Origin: Mycolicibacterium duvalii
GTDB lineage: Bacteria; Actinomycetota; Actinomycetes; Mycobacteriales; Mycobacteriaceae
Reading direction: 5' to 3'
Length of the DNA stretch: 64,000 nt
Assembly: GCF_010726645.1 (NCBI RefSeq)
Contig: NZ_AP022563.1
Location: 1,364,001-1,428,000, forward strand
Positions within the stretch are counted from its first letter, which is position 1. Every line of letters starts with the position of its first letter. The notes under the pieces are model-generated. The model was not told the DNA's origin. It saw nothing but the letters and a program-made list of their open reading frames with translations, and ran no database searches. Below, one piece after another: positions 62,861 through 64,000 of this stretch. Made by a program: the position numbers and the translations under genes.

Positions 62861-62866
62861 ACCCTA
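62861..62866 (-). promoter_or_regulatory. Candidate -10 hexamer of tesA inside the gcvP-tesA gap
   Basis: TAGGGT on the minus strand lies 8 bp before the tesA ATG and within the 18 bp between gcvP and tesA. If real, tesA has a leaderless promoter; otherwise it may be read from gcvP. Confidence 0.35.
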
Positions 62867-62870
62867 CCGG

Positions 62871-64000
62871 TCAGGCGAAGGCCTCCACCGGCGGGCACGA
62901 GCACACCAGGTTGCGGTCCCCGTAGGCGCCGTCGATGCGCCGGACGGGAGGCCACACCTTGGGCCGGAACGCTGCCCCGAGGGGGTAGGCGGCCTGTTCG
63001 CGGGTGTATGGATGCGTCCACTCGCCGACCAGCAGACACTCCGCGGTGTGCGGCGCGCCGCGCAGCGGGTTGTCATCAACGGACCACTCTCCCGAGCCGA
63101 CCTTGTCGATCTCGGCACGGATCGCGATCATCGCGTCGCAGAACGCGTCGACCTCGGCCAGCGACTCGCTCTCGGTCGGCTCCACCATCAGCGTGCCCGC
63201 GACCGGGAAACTCATCGTCGGCGCGTGGAACCCGTAGTCGGCCAGTCGCTTGGCCACGTCGTCGACCGTCACGCCGGTCGCCTTCGTGATGCCGCGCAGA
63301 TCGAGGATGCACTCGTGGGCGACCATGCCGTTCTCCCCGGTGTAGAGCACCGGGTAGTACTCGTCGAGCCGGCGGGCGATGTAGTTGGCCGACGCGATCG
63401 CGACCAGCGCCGCCGACCGCAACCCCTGTGCGCCCATCATCCGGATGTAGGCCCACGTGATCGGCAGGATCGACGCCGAACCGTACGGCGCGGCCGAAAC
63501 CGTCAGGGCGTCGCCCAGCTCCTCGGCCAGCGGATGACCCGGCAGGAACGGCGCCAGATGCGACCGGACCGCCACGGGGCCGACGCCGGGGCCGCCGCCG
63601 CCGTGCGGGATGCAGAACGTCTTGTGCAGGTTCAGGTGGCTGACGTCGCCGCCGAACCGCCCCGGGCGGGCCAGGCCGACCAGCGCGTTGAGGTTGGCGC
63701 CGTCGACGTAGACCTGTCCGCCGGCGTCGTGCACCGCGGCGCAGATGTCGGCGACGTCGTGCTCGTAGACGCCGTGCGTGGACGGGTAGGTGATCATCAG
63801 CGCCGAGAGCCGGTCGGCGTGCTCGGTCACCTTCGCGCGCAGGTCGTCGAGGTCGACGTCGCCGTTGGGGCGGCAGCCCACCACGACGACCTTCATGCCC
63901 GCGAGCGCAGCCGACGCGGCGTTGGTGCCGTGTGCGCTGGACGGGATCAGGCACACGTCGCGGCCCGATTCACCGCGCGCGGCGTGGTAGGCCTGGATCG
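62871..64000 (-). CDS. gcvP: Glycine dehydrogenase (decarboxylating), C-terminal part (cut by window edge)
   Basis: The last 376 residues or so of the glycine cleavage P-protein, which decarboxylates glycine with pyridoxal phosphate and transfers the aminomethyl group to the H-protein lipoyl arm. The frame is open through the right edge, and the upstream residues [28 protein letters not shown] are typical. The PLP lysine is in [16 protein letters not shown]. The C-terminus ([23 protein letters not shown]) is conserved and complete. It marks the right side of the conserved backbone. Confidence 0.96.
   Translation of the reverse strand, partial: IQAYHAARGESGRDVCLIPSSAHGTNAASAALAGMKVVVVGCRPNGDVDLDDLRAKVTEHADRLSALMITYPSTHGVYEHDVADICAAVHDAGGQVYVDGANLNALVGLARPGRFGGDVSHLNLHKTFCIPHGGGGPGVGPVAVRSHLAPFLPGHPLAEELGDALTVSAAPYGSASILPITWAYIRMMGAQGLRSAALVAIASANYIARRLDEYYPVLYTGENGMVAHECILDLRGITKATGVTVDDVAKRLADYGFHAPTMSFPVAGTLMVEPTESESLAEVDAFCDAMIAIRAEIDKVGSGEWSVDDNPLRGAPHTAECLLVGEWTHPYTREQAAYPLGAAFRPKVWPPVRRIDGAYGDRNLVCSCPPVEAFA

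Noticed and set aside
2386..62870. Insertion sequences, integrase, attachment sites or CRISPR array
   Set aside because: No transposase or integrase motifs, no terminal inverted repeats and no regularly spaced repeats were found; the only repeats are coding.

Overview
The window is high-GC actinobacterial DNA that looks mycobacterial. It carries a malate synthase G end followed by a homologue of M. tuberculosis Rv1836c, PE-PPE-domain secreted proteins, CYP138-like P450s, an F420-type (LLM) ketoreductase and a phthiocerol-type polyketide locus. No transposase, integrase, tRNA, rRNA or CRISPR array was seen. Comparisons with M. tuberculosis come from memory of those proteins, not from a search.

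Layout. Positions 1-2385 hold the end of glcB and the Rv1836c-like gene (+). Position 62871 to the right edge holds the C-terminal part of gcvP (-). In M. tuberculosis these genes are close neighbours in the same relative orientation, so the roughly 60 kb between them looks like an accessory lipid-metabolism block placed in a conserved backbone site. Its left part (2.6-28.4 kb) holds alkB, two BVMO-P450 operons, a methyltransferase-P450-methyltransferase set, an Rv2951c-like ketoreductase, five secreted proteins with long disordered acidic tails, a cutinase, two LCM-type methyltransferases and a small flavodoxin/DUF2505/nitroreductase operon.

The right part (28.4-62.9 kb) is one long minus-strand run. 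In order of transcription it is: tesA, a 565 bp gap, FAAL-1, a PpsA-type PKS (frameshifted in this sequence), FAAL-2, a second PKS with an N-terminal ACP, a KS-AT-KR-DH-ACP PKS, a PpsD-like PKS, a PpsE-like PKS, drrA, drrB, drrC and papA5. Genes from FAAL-1 on are mostly coupled by 1-4 bp overlaps or gaps of 50 bp or less. This matches the M. tuberculosis DIM (phthiocerol dimycocerosate) locus tesA-fadD26-ppsA-E-drrABC-papA5, except that the FAAL + ACP-KS loading unit is present twice and no module has an enoylreductase.

How the genes may work together (inference). The FAALs load fatty acids as adenylates onto N-terminal ACPs. The Pps-like enzymes extend the chains, TesA assists release, the Rv2951c-like ketoreductase and Rv2952-like methyltransferases turn a keto group into a methoxy group, PapA5 esterifies the diol and DrrABC exports the lipid. 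Mas, FadD28, MmpL7 and the trans-enoylreductase (Rv2953) are not in the window, so the acyl part must come from elsewhere or differ. The P450s and BVMOs could tailor the lipid or serve hydrocarbon oxidation with AlkB.

Main cautions. The first PpsA-type gene is broken by small deletions, mostly in G-runs, inside a 1.3 kb near-identical repeat; sequencing error is a serious alternative to real mutation. Several starts were moved downstream of the longest frame on the basis of ribosome binding sites or -10 hexamers 6-8 bp from the start codon.
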